39,095 bases of DNA from CAJWPI01 sp964571215 (GCA_964571215.1 CAZMZZ010000010.1:1-39095); one strand, 5' to 3'; shown: positions 26,040 to 33,861, counted from the first letter of the stretch. The notes: generated by a model not told the origin, from the sequence alone. Numbers and translations: made by a program.

Positions 26040-26691
26040 AGATATGTTTTATAAATTAAAAAGAACAAATGTTATATTAAATACTCTTAGAAACTTATTT
26101 ATAACTATTTTATCTATAACACTAACATCATCGTGTGTAACTATGTCTCAAATAAAACCTGATTTTGAAGATATAATTAACAAAAAAGACCTTTCTTTTA
26201 AGTTTAAAGATTATAACTCTTTTATTTTTGTAGATATAGATAACCAAGTTTTATTTTTTTTAAAAAAAGGTACAGTTAAAAAGTCCTATAATATATCTAC
26301 TTCTTCGTATGGTACAGGTAGTAAACTTAACAGTTTAAAAACTCCATTGGGCGAACATAGAATATCAGAAAAAATAGGCAAGGACCTTCCTATAGGAGCA
26401 ATACTAAAGGGAAGGGTTTGGACGGGGGGTATAGCAAATATAATAACTGAAAACATAGATACAGATGAAGATCTAGTAACTTCAAGAATATTATGGTTAG
26501 AAGGAACACAAGAGGGGTTAAATAAAGGACCAGGAATTGATTCAAAATCTAGGTTTATTTACATACATGGTACTGCAGAGGAAGGTTTGATAGGAAAACC
26601 TGCTTCTGATGGTTGTATTAGAATGTACAATGAGGACGTTATTGAACTATTTGCGTTTGCTTCCTTAGGTACTGAAGTTTGGATTTATTAA
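26029..26691 (+). CDS. L,D-transpeptidase (YkuD) lipoprotein
   Basis: This 220-residue protein has a lipoprotein signal ending in the lipobox LTSSC (C36) and a YkuD catalytic domain. The catalytic motif is clear: IYIHGT with H180, then ASDGCIRMYNEDV with C196. Such enzymes crosslink peptidoglycan (3-3 bonds) or attach lipoproteins to it. The ATG used overlaps the lnt end; a second ATG at 26044 is possible. It sits directly after lnt, whose product would mature it, and 15 bases before the secreted peroxidase. The precise reaction cannot be told from sequence alone. Confidence 0.9.
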   Translation: MFNKDMFYKLKRTNVILNTLRNLFITILSITLTSSCVTMSQIKPDFEDIINKKDLSFKFKDYNSFIFVDIDNQVLFFLKKGTVKKSYNISTSSYGTGSKLNSLKTPLGEHRISEKIGKDLPIGAILKGRVWTGGIANIITENIDTDEDLVTSRILWLEGTQEGLNKGPGIDSKSRFIYIHGTAEEGLIGKPASDGCIRMYNEDVIELFAFASLGTEVWIY

Positions 26692-26706
26692 TTTTATTTA
26701 AAAACT

Positions 26707-27267
26707 ATGAAAAAAATCATATTCTTATCTTTATTTTTGTTTACTTCTTTTTTGTCAGCAAACTGTCCCAAAATACTTGATCATGATATTAGGTTGTTAG
26801 ACTCTCAAGAAACAATTAATCTTTGTGAATATAAGAACAAAGTTATTTTAGCTGTCAATGTCGCAAGCCGATGTGGGTATACGTATCAATATGAATCTTT
26901 GCAGGCACTTCATGAAGAATATGAAAAAAGAGGCTTTGTTGTTTTAGGTTTTCCTTCATCAGATTTTTTCCAAGAATTTTCTAAAGAAGAAGAAGTAAAG
27001 GAATTCTGCAAAACTACTTTCGGAGTGAGTTTTCCTTTATTTAAAAGGTCGCATGTTACAAATGGAGGAAAGTTTGGATTAAGAAGTTATAAAGCAAACC
27101 CATTCTTTCAATCTCTGATAGGAGAAACAGAAAAGGGGCCATCTTGGAATTTCAATAAGTATTTGATTTCAAGGTCAGGCGAGGTCTTATATTTTAACCA
27201 AAGCATAGAACCAGATAGTAATATTTTAAAAGAAGCTATTGATAAATTTATAGAAAAAGAAGGATAA
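26707..27267 (+). CDS. Glutathione peroxidase-family thiol peroxidase, secreted
   Basis: This is a 186-residue thioredoxin-fold peroxidase with a predicted signal peptide (residues 1-18, ending SFLSA). The peroxidatic cysteine is C56 in NVASRCGYT, and W147-N148 in SWNFNKYL complete part of the catalytic tetrad. A likely resolving cysteine is C101 (FCKTTFGVSFP), equivalent to that in thioredoxin-dependent family members. The usual FPCNQF segment reads FPSSDF, so the tetrad glutamine is D86 and that cysteine is serine. Expected role: reduction of peroxides in the periplasm using thiol reductants. It follows the L,D-transpeptidase by 15 bases without a clear ribosome binding site. Confidence 0.9.
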   Translation: MKKIIFLSLFLFTSFLSANCPKILDHDIRLLDSQETINLCEYKNKVILAVNVASRCGYTYQYESLQALHEEYEKRGFVVLGFPSSDFFQEFSKEEEVKEFCKTTFGVSFPLFKRSHVTNGGKFGLRSYKANPFFQSLIGETEKGPSWNFNKYLISRSGEVLYFNQSIEPDSNILKEAIDKFIEKEG

Positions 27268-27315
27268 TTTTTATACTGCAAGTAAATGCTTACTTACATC
27301 TAAAGCCCAATTTTG

Positions 27316-27993
27316 TTAATCTTCTAACTTTTGCACATCTACTCTTTGGTTACCTGATATTAAAAGGATATCAGCTTTCCTTTTAGAAAAAATTCCGTTT
27401 TCTAGTACACCTGGAATGAAATTTAAATTCATCTCCATTTCGAATGGGACCTTAATATCAAGATTATATATATCTATAATTTCATTCCCATTATCTGAAA
27501 TGAACCCTTTCCTAAGAACTGGCTTTCCTCCCATTTTTAGAACTCTTCTTGCTATAGAGCTTCTGGCAAGATCTATCACTTCTATTGGAAGAGGAAAATT
27601 ACCTAGTTTTTTTGAATATTTTGAATCGTCTACAATACAGATAAATTTTTCTGCTGAATCTGAAAGAATTTTTTCTCTTGTTAATGCACCCCCACCACCT
27701 TTTATAAGTTCTAATCTGTCATTAAATTCATCTGCTCCATCAACATAAAAATCTATTCCATAAATTTCATTCAATTCAAGAATATTAAAATTAGAATTTT
27801 CAAATAATTTTTTAGATGCAAATGAACTACAGACTACTCCCCTGATCTTAATATTTTCTTTCTTTAATAGTTCTATGAAATAGTTGGTGGTTGAACCCGT
27901 ACCAATACCCAAGACCGTATTCTCGTTTAAATCAGAAAGTATTATATCTAGAGCTTTTTTTGCAGCTTCTTCCTTTTTTTCTTCTTTATCCAC
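27316..27993 (-). CDS. rpiA: Ribose-5-phosphate isomerase A
   Basis: This 225-residue enzyme interconverts ribose-5-phosphate and ribulose-5-phosphate. Features are VLGIGTGSTTNYFI (phosphate loop, about residues 28-41), DFYVDGADEFN with catalytic Asp, LIKGGGGALTREKIL with catalytic Lys/Glu, and FPLPIEVI. Length fits (219 in E. coli). The start is GTG at 27993. It is divergent from ilvA, the arrangement in pseudomonads and relatives. Functionally it links to the transketolase encoded at 10.4-12.4 kb. Confidence 0.96.
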   Translation of the reverse strand: MDKEEKKEEAAKKALDIILSDLNENTVLGIGTGSTTNYFIELLKKENIKIRGVVCSSFASKKLFENSNFNILELNEIYGIDFYVDGADEFNDRLELIKGGGGALTREKILSDSAEKFICIVDDSKYSKKLGNFPLPIEVIDLARSSIARRVLKMGGKPVLRKGFISDNGNEIIDIYNLDIKVPFEMEMNLNFIPGVLENGIFSKRKADILLISGNQRVDVQKLED

Positions 27994-28033
27994 TTAAATT
28001 TTATATTTTATGTGCCAATAACTTGTAGCCCAG

Positions 28034-28047
28034 TATAATAGCGCGCT
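28034..28047 (+). promoter_or_regulatory. Promoter -10 (TATAAT) with GC-rich discriminator before ilvA
   Basis: A consensus TATAAT at 28034-28039 is followed at once by AGCGCGCTCC, a striking GC run in an AT-rich gap. The predicted start near 28046 leaves a leader of about 30 bases. No good -35 is visible. The GC-rich discriminator resembles promoters sensitive to ppGpp/DksA, which is inference. Confidence 0.55.
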
Positions 28048-28076
28048 CCAGTTTTTAGGACATTAATAAATAATAG

Positions 28077-29612
28077 ATGGAATTAATAAAAAGTAAACCA
28101 TACCTAAAGAAAATAGAGAGTAGCGCTGTCTACGATGTTGCACAAGTAACTCCATTATCGAAGGCAGAAATTCTATCTACAAGATTTAAAAACAATATTC
28201 TACTAAAGAGGGAAGACCTACAGCCTATTTTTTCTTTTAAATTAAGGGGGGCTTATAACAAACTAGCTAAATTAAAAGCAAAGGGTGAGTTGGGACCAGT
28301 TATAGCAGCATCCGCAGGAAACCACGCCCAAGGAGTAGCCTATTCATCAAAGAAAATGAAAATAGCTGCTACTATTATTATGCCAGTCACCACTCCTTCA
28401 ATTAAAGTTGAATCAGTTAAGCAATATGGCGCTGAAGTTATTCTAAAGGGGGATAATTTTGATGAGTGTTTTGAATTTGCAAAAGATTTTGCTAATAAAA
28501 ATGACATGAACTTTATTCATCCGTACGATGACAAAGAAGTAATAGCTGGTCAGGGGACAATAGGAAAAGAAATTCTAGATAGCTTTGATGATGAAATTGA
28601 AGCAGTTTTTGTTCCAGTTGGGGGCGGAGGTCTTCTGGCCGGTATAGGCTCCTATATTAAGTGTAGAAGACCGGAGATTAAGGTTATTGGAGTTGAGCCA
28701 GATGATGCAGCTTGCCTAAAAGCTGCCATAACAGCCAAAAAAAGAATATCTTTATCTGAAGTAGGTTTATTTGTAGATGGAGTGGCTGTAAAGAAAATTG
28801 GAAAAGTAACTTTTCCAATCATCAAAGAATGGATTGATTCTAATATTACAGTCAGTGTAGATGAGATATGTGCAGCAGTTCAGGATACTTACGAAGAAAC
28901 AAGAACTATAGCTGAACCAGCAGGTGCTTTAGCTTTAGCAGGACTAAAGAAATACTGTAAAGAAAAAAAAGTAAAAGGAAAAACACTTATAGCTATTAAT
29001 TCAGGTTCTAACATAAATTTTGACAGACTTTCGCATATAGTAGAAAGGGTTCAGATAGGAGAAAAAAAAGAAGTATTGCTAAGTGTGGTTATACCCGAAA
29101 AGAAAGGAAGTTTTAGAAAATTTTGTAAAGATATCGGTAAAAAAATGATTACTGAGTTCAACTATAGAGCCAATGACAGTGAAGAAGCCAGTATATTTGT
29201 AGCCTGTAGATTTAATAATGGTCAGGATGAAAGAGATGCACTTATAAAAGGACTCAAGAGCAAAGGTTATTCTACTATTGATTTATCTGATAATGAGCTA
29301 GCTAAACTGCACATTAAACACATGGTAGGTGGTAGAGGACCAAAGAAGGTTATCTCTCACGGAGAAATAATTTTTAGAGTAGAGTTTCCTGAAAGACCCG
29401 GAGCTTTAATGGACTTTTTGAGTTCTCTTGGTGATAGATGGAATATTACTTTGTTTCATTATCGTAACCAGGGAGCAGCCTTTGGTAGAGTGCTGGTAGG
29501 TTTTCAAGCCAAATCTTCTGAAAATAATCTTCTGAAGGCACATTTGGAATCAACCGGTTTTAGATTTTGGGAAGAAACAGAAAACTTAGCCTATTCTTCT
29601 TTTTTAGAATAA
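28077..29612 (+). CDS. ilvA: Threonine ammonia-lyase, biosynthetic (threonine deaminase)
   Basis: This 511-residue PLP enzyme converts threonine to 2-oxobutanoate, the committed step of isoleucine synthesis. The PLP lysine is K55 in FSFKLRGAYN; the phosphate-binding glycine loop is VPVGGGGLLAGIG, and ASAGNHAQGVAYS is the substrate loop. The C-terminal part from about residue 330 contains two ACT-like regulatory domains (LLSVVIPEKKGSFRKFCK, then EIIFRVEFPERPGALMDFL), so isoleucine feedback is expected. Length equals E. coli IlvA (514), so it is the regulated biosynthetic form. It is convergent with fau, three bases apart. Confidence 0.97.
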   Translation: MELIKSKPYLKKIESSAVYDVAQVTPLSKAEILSTRFKNNILLKREDLQPIFSFKLRGAYNKLAKLKAKGELGPVIAASAGNHAQGVAYSSKKMKIAATIIMPVTTPSIKVESVKQYGAEVILKGDNFDECFEFAKDFANKNDMNFIHPYDDKEVIAGQGTIGKEILDSFDDEIEAVFVPVGGGGLLAGIGSYIKCRRPEIKVIGVEPDDAACLKAAITAKKRISLSEVGLFVDGVAVKKIGKVTFPIIKEWIDSNITVSVDEICAAVQDTYEETRTIAEPAGALALAGLKKYCKEKKVKGKTLIAINSGSNINFDRLSHIVERVQIGEKKEVLLSVVIPEKKGSFRKFCKDIGKKMITEFNYRANDSEEASIFVACRFNNGQDERDALIKGLKSKGYSTIDLSDNELAKLHIKHMVGGRGPKKVISHGEIIFRVEFPERPGALMDFLSSLGDRWNITLFHYRNQGAAFGRVLVGFQAKSSENNLLKAHLESTGFRFWEETENLAYSSFLE

Positions 29613-29626
29613 AGTCTAGAAAAGAA
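29597..29626. repeat. AT-rich inverted repeat across the ilvA and fau stop codons
   Basis: Arms 29597-29608 and 29615-29626 are complementary at 11 of 12 positions with a six-base loop. The loop contains most of the ilvA stop and the right arm contains the fau stop. A bidirectional transcription end is possible, but there is no GC stem or T-run outside the arms, so function is uncertain. Confidence 0.4.
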
Positions 29627-30188
29627 AAAAATTGTTTGGACAAATTACGCCATCTAGCTTGAGATCATGAACCTCAGGAAAACAGGAATCTACTTCTTGA
29701 AATTCGTATGCTAGACCCAACAATTTAGAATCAAGTTTTTCATTTTCAGTGTTAAATGTTGTATCAAAGAAACCTCCTCCCATTCCTATTCTGTAACCTT
29801 TTTTATCAAATGCTACCAAAGGGATAAATACCACATCTAATTGATTGGCAGATATTGCTCTACCTTCTGAGGGTTCCTTAATTTGAAATCTATTTAGTTC
29901 CATTCTAGAAGAGTCTATATATCGTCTGAAGACCATAAGTTTAGATTTTTTATCTTTAGAAATTACAGGTAAATAACACTTTATTTTTTTAAAAAGTAAT
30001 TCTTGTATTATCGGAAGTGGTGAGATTTCATTTTTTTTAGGCCAATAAAAACCCACTCTTTCTATATTCGTAAAATCTCTTCTTGCTTTCCAGATAGATA
30101 GAATATTATTTTGCGATTCAACTATAGATTCTTTAGATAAAGAATTTCTTAATTTTAAAACTGAATTTCTTATAGACTCTTTTCTCAT
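29616..30188 (-). CDS. fau: 5-Formyltetrahydrofolate cyclo-ligase
   Basis: This 190-residue ATP-dependent enzyme recycles 5-formyl-THF to methenyl-THF. The family signature GYRIGMGGGFFDTTF (usual GxRLGxGxGYYD) is at about residues 130-144, and the N-terminal RNSVLKLRNSL contains the ATP-contacting Arg/Lys. FYWPKKNEI and VVFIPLVAFD are also typical. It lies directly downstream of 6S RNA, about six bases from its predicted 3' end, and is likely co-transcribed with it, as for ssrS-ygfA in E. coli. Confidence 0.93.
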   Translation of the reverse strand: MRKESIRNSVLKLRNSLSKESIVESQNNILSIWKARRDFTNIERVGFYWPKKNEISPLPIIQELLFKKIKCYLPVISKDKKSKLMVFRRYIDSSRMELNRFQIKEPSEGRAISANQLDVVFIPLVAFDKKGYRIGMGGGFFDTTFNTENEKLDSKLLGLAYEFQEVDSCFPEVHDLKLDGVICPNNFFLF

Positions 30189-30193
30189 TTTAG

Positions 30194-30380
30194 TGATGCT
30201 TCCCGGTTTACCATTATTGATATTCCCTGAACCAAAAAGAGTTCAAGGCGGTGGTTTTGAAGATCTATCAGGTCTCCCTAAAATAAATAAGGGCTCACTC
30301 AACAAGACCAAACAAAACCTCCTAGTATTAATTATCGGCTCGAGGGTACTACCAACTAGCGAATAAACTAGGAAGCATTA
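30194..30380 (-). ncRNA. ssrS: 6S RNA
   Basis: The gap between zapA and fau holds a 6S RNA of about 185 nt on the minus strand. The 5' end (ATGCTTCC, from 30371-30378) pairs perfectly with the 3' end (GGAAGCAT, from 30196-30203), forming the terminal stem. The segment reading CCCTCGAGCCGATA resembles E. coli 6S CCCTGAGCCGATA, and CCGCCTTGAAC...GGTTCAGGG near the 3' side resembles the E. coli CCTTGAACCAAGGGTTCAAGG hairpin. Size (184 nt in E. coli) and the zapA-ssrS-fau order agree. 6S RNA mimics an open promoter and sequesters sigma-70 RNA polymerase. Exact ends are estimated. Confidence 0.92.
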
Positions 30381-30383
30381 GAA

Positions 30384-30389
30384 AGTATA
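30384..30389 (-). promoter_or_regulatory. -10 box (TATACT) of 6S RNA
   Basis: TATACT reads on the minus strand 4-6 bases before the predicted 6S 5' end, immediately after the zapA stop. The -35 would fall inside the zapA 3' end and is not a clear match. Confidence 0.6.
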
Positions 30390-30394
30390 ACCCA

Positions 30395-30697
30395 TTAAAG
30401 GTTAATTTTAGATAGGCTATCTATTTGCTTCTGTAACATCTCCGATAACTCTTTTATCTTCAGGGTTGAATCAGATTCCTCAGTTTTAGAAGATAGGCTT
30501 CTAAGATGATCATTTGTGATATTTAAGGCTGCGATTATAGAAGCCCTTCCCTCATCTATTTTTGAATTATTTCTTATTTCTTGAAGTTTATTATTAAGGT
30601 AGACGGCAGCCTCTTCAACCTGAGGGGCTTCTTCAGGCAAACAAGATATTTTATATTCCATACCCAATATTTTTACACTAGTTACATTCTTTTCCAT
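30395..30697 (-). CDS. zapA: Cell division protein ZapA
   Basis: This 100-residue ZapA family protein crosslinks FtsZ filaments at the division site. The N-terminal beta part SVKILGMEYKISCLPEEAPQVEEAAVYLN matches the family (VxILGxxYxxxCPxxE), followed by a long helix/coiled coil to the C-terminus with RASIIAALNITNDHL. It follows the zapB-like coiled-coil gene by 14 bases and precedes 6S RNA, the usual order. Confidence 0.94.
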   Translation of the reverse strand: MEKNVTSVKILGMEYKISCLPEEAPQVEEAAVYLNNKLQEIRNNSKIDEGRASIIAALNITNDHLRSLSSKTEESDSTLKIKELSEMLQKQIDSLSKINL

Positions 30698-30711
30698 GCT
30701 TCAAAAGTTTA

Positions 30712-30909
30712 TTACTTTTCCTCTAGCCGATTAACCAACTTCTTTATTTTAGTTTTTGTTTGTTCTACAACATTAAATAAACTTGTATTTTCCTTTTTAA
30801 GAAAACTATTCTTTTGGAGAAGATGTTGATTGGCTTCTTGCAGTTGAGAGCTCAATTTTATTAACTTGTGAATCTTATTTTCTAGTTTTTGTAGTTCTTT
30901 GTTTGCCAT
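30712..30909 (-). CDS. Small coiled-coil protein upstream of zapA (ZapB-like / TIGR02449 type)
   Basis: This 65-residue protein is almost entirely coiled coil, with leucines at heptad spacing and the pattern LxxLIKLSSQLQEANQHLLQKN. It resembles the short TIGR02449-type proteins encoded just before zapA in many gammaproteobacteria and is similar in character to ZapB. A role in the division apparatus is inferred from that neighbourhood. It is the first gene of the minus-strand unit with zapA, 6S RNA and fau. Confidence 0.8.
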   Translation of the reverse strand: MANKELQKLENKIHKLIKLSSQLQEANQHLLQKNSFLKKENTSLFNVVEQTKTKIKKLVNRLEEK

Positions 30910-30922
30910 AGAGTCTGAAGAA

Positions 30923-30970
30923 ATCCTACCAAACAGCTTTGCTTGATAGTACGATCTTACTTGGTAGGAT
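30923..30970. repeat. Perfect 10-bp inverted repeat in the zapB-like/pepP divergent gap
   Basis: ATCCTACCAA at 30923-30932 and TTGGTAGGAT at 30961-30970 are exact reverse complements separated by 28 bases. Together they fill 48 of the 79 intergenic bases. Each arm reads TTGGTAGGAT outward toward its gene, and each contains TAGGAT, a possible -10. It could be a paired operator or an RNA stem. Confidence 0.7.
30943..30970 (+). promoter_or_regulatory. Candidate pepP promoter (TTGATA-16-TAGGAT)
   Basis: TTGATA at 30943-30948 and TAGGAT at 30965-30970 have 16-base spacing. The -10 falls inside the right arm of the inverted repeat, so a factor binding the arms would occlude it. It would give transcription starting within about 12 bases of the pepP ATG, so the leader would be very short; that weakens the call. 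Confidence 0.35.
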
Positions 30971-30988
30971 GAAAAAAAGGAATATTAA

Positions 30989-32299
30989 ATGTCAGAAGAA
31001 AAAATAAATTATGTTAAAAGGAGAGAGCATCTTTTTGGAAAGATTGAAGAAGATTCTGTAGTAATTGTTGCTTCTTCTACTGTAAAGAAAAGAAATTCTA
31101 ATTCTAACTTCCCTTTTAGGCAGGATAGCAACTTTTTTTATCTTTCGGGCTACAATGAACCAGAATCCCTATTAGTCCTAAGACCAGAAGAAAAAGAGAA
31201 ATATATACTTTTTTGTAGAGAAAGAGATGCATCATTAGAGCAATGGGAAGGTCTTAGATCAGGACAGAAGGGAGCTATAGAGAAATATAAGGCTGATGCA
31301 TCTTACAGTATTACAAAGCTAGATGAATTGATGCCCTCTTTAATTGAGGGCAAGAAGAATATTTATTATTCAATGAGCTCACCTAATGGTCTCAACAATA
31401 AAATAAAAAAATGGGTAGACGAAATAAGGAAAAATACAAGAGGGGGGTCTGAGTGCCCAGTAAACCTTATATCGCTTGATTCGATAACAGATGAAATGAG
31501 GTTAATAAAATCAAAAGAAGAACTTAGTTTAATTAGAAGAGCTTGTGAAATAACCTCTTTAGCCCATAAAAATGCAATGCAAAAGGTTTCTCCGGGGATT
31601 TTTGAATATGAGCTAGAAGCTGAATATCTATATTACTTTATGCAGGGTGGAGCAAGATCACCAGCCTATAACTCTATTGTTGGCGGAGGAAATAATGCTT
31701 GTATTCTCCACTACACAGAAAACAATTCTATTTTACAAGATGGCTCTTTAGTACTTGTAGATGCAGGATGTGAGTTCCAACATTATGCTTCAGATGTTAC
31801 AAGAACTTTTCCTGTGAATGGCAGGTTTTCAGTTGAACAAAGAGAAATTTATGAGGTAGTACTAGAAGCTCACACTGAAGCTTTGAAGGAAGTAAAACCA
31901 GGGAACCCCTATATAAATGTTCATAACCGCTCTATTGAAGTTATAACTGAAGGTTTAATTTCACTTGGATTGTTACAAGGCAAGGCTACTGAACTTATAA
32001 AAAATGGTGAATTTTCTAAATATTATATGCACAGGGTTGGTCATTGGCTTGGTATGGATGTTCATGATGTGGGGAATTATAAAGTAGATGGAGATTGGAG
32101 AAGACTAGAAGAAGGGATGGTCTTAACTATAGAACCAGGTATATATATACCTGAAAGCATCGGTCAAGTCGATAAAAGATGGCTTGGTATAGGAGTAAGG
32201 ATTGAAGATGATGTTTTAGTTACAGCTGATGGTAATGAGATATTAACTTCTATAGCTCCTAGAGAATATGAAGACATAGAAAGCTTGATGAGTTCTTGA
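30989..32299 (+). CDS. pepP: Xaa-Pro aminopeptidase
   Basis: This 436-residue dinuclear-metal peptidase of the pita-bread fold removes N-terminal residues preceding proline. The N-terminal domain (FPFRQDSNFFYLSGYNEPES) is typical of aminopeptidase P. Metal ligands appear in LVDAGCEFQHYASDVTRTFP (two Asp), HRVGHWLGMDVHDVG (His), LTIEPGIYIP (Glu) and GVRIEDDVLV (Glu). Length matches E. coli PepP (441). AAAAAGGAA precedes the ATG. Its stop overlaps the ubiH TTG start in TTGA, giving the conserved pepP-ubiH pair. Confidence 0.95.
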   Translation: MSEEKINYVKRREHLFGKIEEDSVVIVASSTVKKRNSNSNFPFRQDSNFFYLSGYNEPESLLVLRPEEKEKYILFCRERDASLEQWEGLRSGQKGAIEKYKADASYSITKLDELMPSLIEGKKNIYYSMSSPNGLNNKIKKWVDEIRKNTRGGSECPVNLISLDSITDEMRLIKSKEELSLIRRACEITSLAHKNAMQKVSPGIFEYELEAEYLYYFMQGGARSPAYNSIVGGGNNACILHYTENNSILQDGSLVLVDAGCEFQHYASDVTRTFPVNGRFSVEQREIYEVVLEAHTEALKEVKPGNPYINVHNRSIEVITEGLISLGLLQGKATELIKNGEFSKYYMHRVGHWLGMDVHDVGNYKVDGDWRRLEEGMVLTIEPGIYIPESIGQVDKRWLGIGVRIEDDVLVTADGNEILTSIAPREYEDIESLMSS

Positions 32300-33480
32300 A
32301 GACTAATTTTGAAATAATAATAGTAGGAGCTGGAGTAGTTGGTTCAACATTAGCTTTTTTACTAGCAAAAGAGGGCTTAAACGTATGTCTTGTAGATAAA
32401 GGGTCTCCGCATAAGGTAACTTATAGCGACTATTTTTTGGGTAGAACATCTTCATTAAATTTAACTTCTGTAGATCTATTAAAAGATATCGATATTTGGG
32501 AAGAGCTTAGTAAATTTTCTACACCCGTTAAGAAAATGTTTATTTGGGATGGCGAAGGAGATTCTAATATAGAGTTTCAATCCAAGGATATAAAAGAAAA
32601 TGCTTTAGCCTATATAGTATCCAATAATGCCATAGTTGCAGAATTATTTAAGCAATTCTCTAAATTAAGTAATTTAACGATCTTAACTGACGAGACGTTG
32701 AAAAATATAATCCAAGATGAAGAAAATGTTCAATGTTTACTGAGTTCAAGAAAAAACATCTCTGCTAAGCTGGTTGTTGGAGCAGATGGGATATTTTCAA
32801 CTGTAAGAAACATTTCAAAGATACCCGTAAGAGCTTGGGGCTATAATCATACCGCAATAGTAGGGTCTGTAATCGCCTCCGAGCTAAATGAAAAGACTGC
32901 CTGGCAGGTTTTTACTTCTATTGGCCCCCTAGCCTTTTTACCTTTTGATCAAGCTAGTGGGGCTAATTTTTCTTTAGTTTGGTCAGTCAATAAAGAGAAA
33001 TTAGATTTCCCACTAGACCAAAAGAAAGCTTTAGTTGCTGCTCTAGAAGAAAGATCTGAATTGAGATTAGGTAAATTAAATATCTTGGGTAAAACATTAT
33101 CCTTTCCTCTTAACCAATTGCATGCAAAAAAATACTACAAAGAAAGAATTGTATTAGTAGGTGATGCTGCTCACACTTTTCATCCCTTAGCAGGGCAAGG
33201 AATGAATCTTGGACTATCAGATGTCTTTTCTTTATACAAAGTGCTTTCTTCTTCAAGAAGGAAGGGAGTAGACGTGGGTTTAGACAAAGTCTTGATTACT
33301 TATGAGCAACAAAGGAAGAAATATAATTTAAGAATGATGGCTTTGATGGAAGTTTTGAAGTACGGTTTTAGTAGCGAAAACTCATGGATTAAACTAGGAA
33401 GAAGTTTTGCCTTCGACTTTACAGGAAAAAATAAAGAGATAAGAAAATTATTTATTAAAGCAGCTTCAGGCGTTATTTAA
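32296..33480 (+). CDS. ubiH: UbiH/UbiF-family FAD monooxygenase
   Basis: This 394-residue flavin hydroxylase of ubiquinone synthesis shows the Rossmann GAGVVGSTLAFLLAKEG (about residues 11-27), the DG motif VVGADGIFSTVRN, and the FAD-ribityl motif VLVGDAAHTFHPLAGQGMNLGLSDV. The start is TTG overlapping the pepP stop; the Rossmann strand begins a few residues later, which supports it. UbiH is chosen over UbiI or UbiF from the pepP-ubiH order. No second hydroxylase follows, whereas E. coli has ubiI next. The ring position hydroxylated cannot be decided from sequence. It overlaps rpmG by eight bases, convergently. Confidence 0.88.
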   Translation: MKTNFEIIIVGAGVVGSTLAFLLAKEGLNVCLVDKGSPHKVTYSDYFLGRTSSLNLTSVDLLKDIDIWEELSKFSTPVKKMFIWDGEGDSNIEFQSKDIKENALAYIVSNNAIVAELFKQFSKLSNLTILTDETLKNIIQDEENVQCLLSSRKNISAKLVVGADGIFSTVRNISKIPVRAWGYNHTAIVGSVIASELNEKTAWQVFTSIGPLAFLPFDQASGANFSLVWSVNKEKLDFPLDQKKALVAALEERSELRLGKLNILGKTLSFPLNQLHAKKYYKERIVLVGDAAHTFHPLAGQGMNLGLSDVFSLYKVLSSSRRKGVDVGLDKVLITYEQQRKKYNLRMMALMEVLKYGFSSENSWIKLGRSFAFDFTGKNKEIRKLFIKAASGVI

Positions 33481-33628
33481 TCTTTTCTTCTTTATAGATG
33501 ACATGTTTTCTTACAACTGGATCGAATTTCTTAATTTCGAACTTGTCTGGCATGCTAGACTTGTTCTTATCAGTTGTATAAAAATGACCTGTTCCTGCAG
33601 TAGAAACTAATCTAATTTTTTCTCTCAT
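33473..33628 (-). CDS. rpmG: 50S ribosomal protein L33
   Basis: This is a 51-residue gene. The sequence MREKIRLVSTAGTGHFYTTD followed by KFEIKKFDPVVRKHVIYKE is standard L33 of the cysteine-free type, with no zinc ribbon. Its ATG overlaps the rpmB stop in ATGA, so L28 and L33 are translationally coupled. Its stop lies inside the 3' end of ubiH on the other strand. Confidence 0.96.
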   Translation of the reverse strand: MREKIRLVSTAGTGHFYTTDKNKSSMPDKFEIKKFDPVVRKHVIYKEEKIK

Positions 33629-33861
33629 AGATCAATACCTCTTTTCTTAATATCAGCAAGAACTTGGTCAATACCCTTTTTATCAATAATTCTCATTCCC
33701 TTGGCTGAAACGTTTAAGCTAATATGTCGTTTCTCAGATTCTATCCAAAACCTATGTTTATGAACATTTGGCTGAAAAGTCCTTTTAGTTCTATTTTTTG
33801 CATGAGAAACTTTGTTCCCCTTTAGGGGTCTTTTCCCAGTTACTTGACAAATTTTAGTCAT
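33625..33861 (-). CDS. rpmB: 50S ribosomal protein L28
   Basis: This is a 78-residue protein, the same length as E. coli L28. MTKICQVTGKRPLKGNKVSHA is the family N-terminus, followed by NRTKRTFQPNVHKHRFW. I use the ATG at 33861; the frame extends to a TTG at 33870 that adds only three non-conserved residues. There is a clear promoter upstream, and the gene forms an operon with rpmG. coaBC is divergent, matching the dfp/rpmBG neighbourhood of E. coli. Confidence 0.96.
   Translation of the reverse strand: MTKICQVTGKRPLKGNKVSHAKNRTKRTFQPNVHKHRFWIESEKRHISLNVSAKGMRIIDKKGIDQVLADIKKRGIDL

Noticed and set aside
27283..27298. Small inverted repeat AAGTAA/TTACTT between the peroxidase gene and rpiA, as a terminator
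   Set aside because: A 6-bp AT-only stem without a T-run on either strand is too weak to call.
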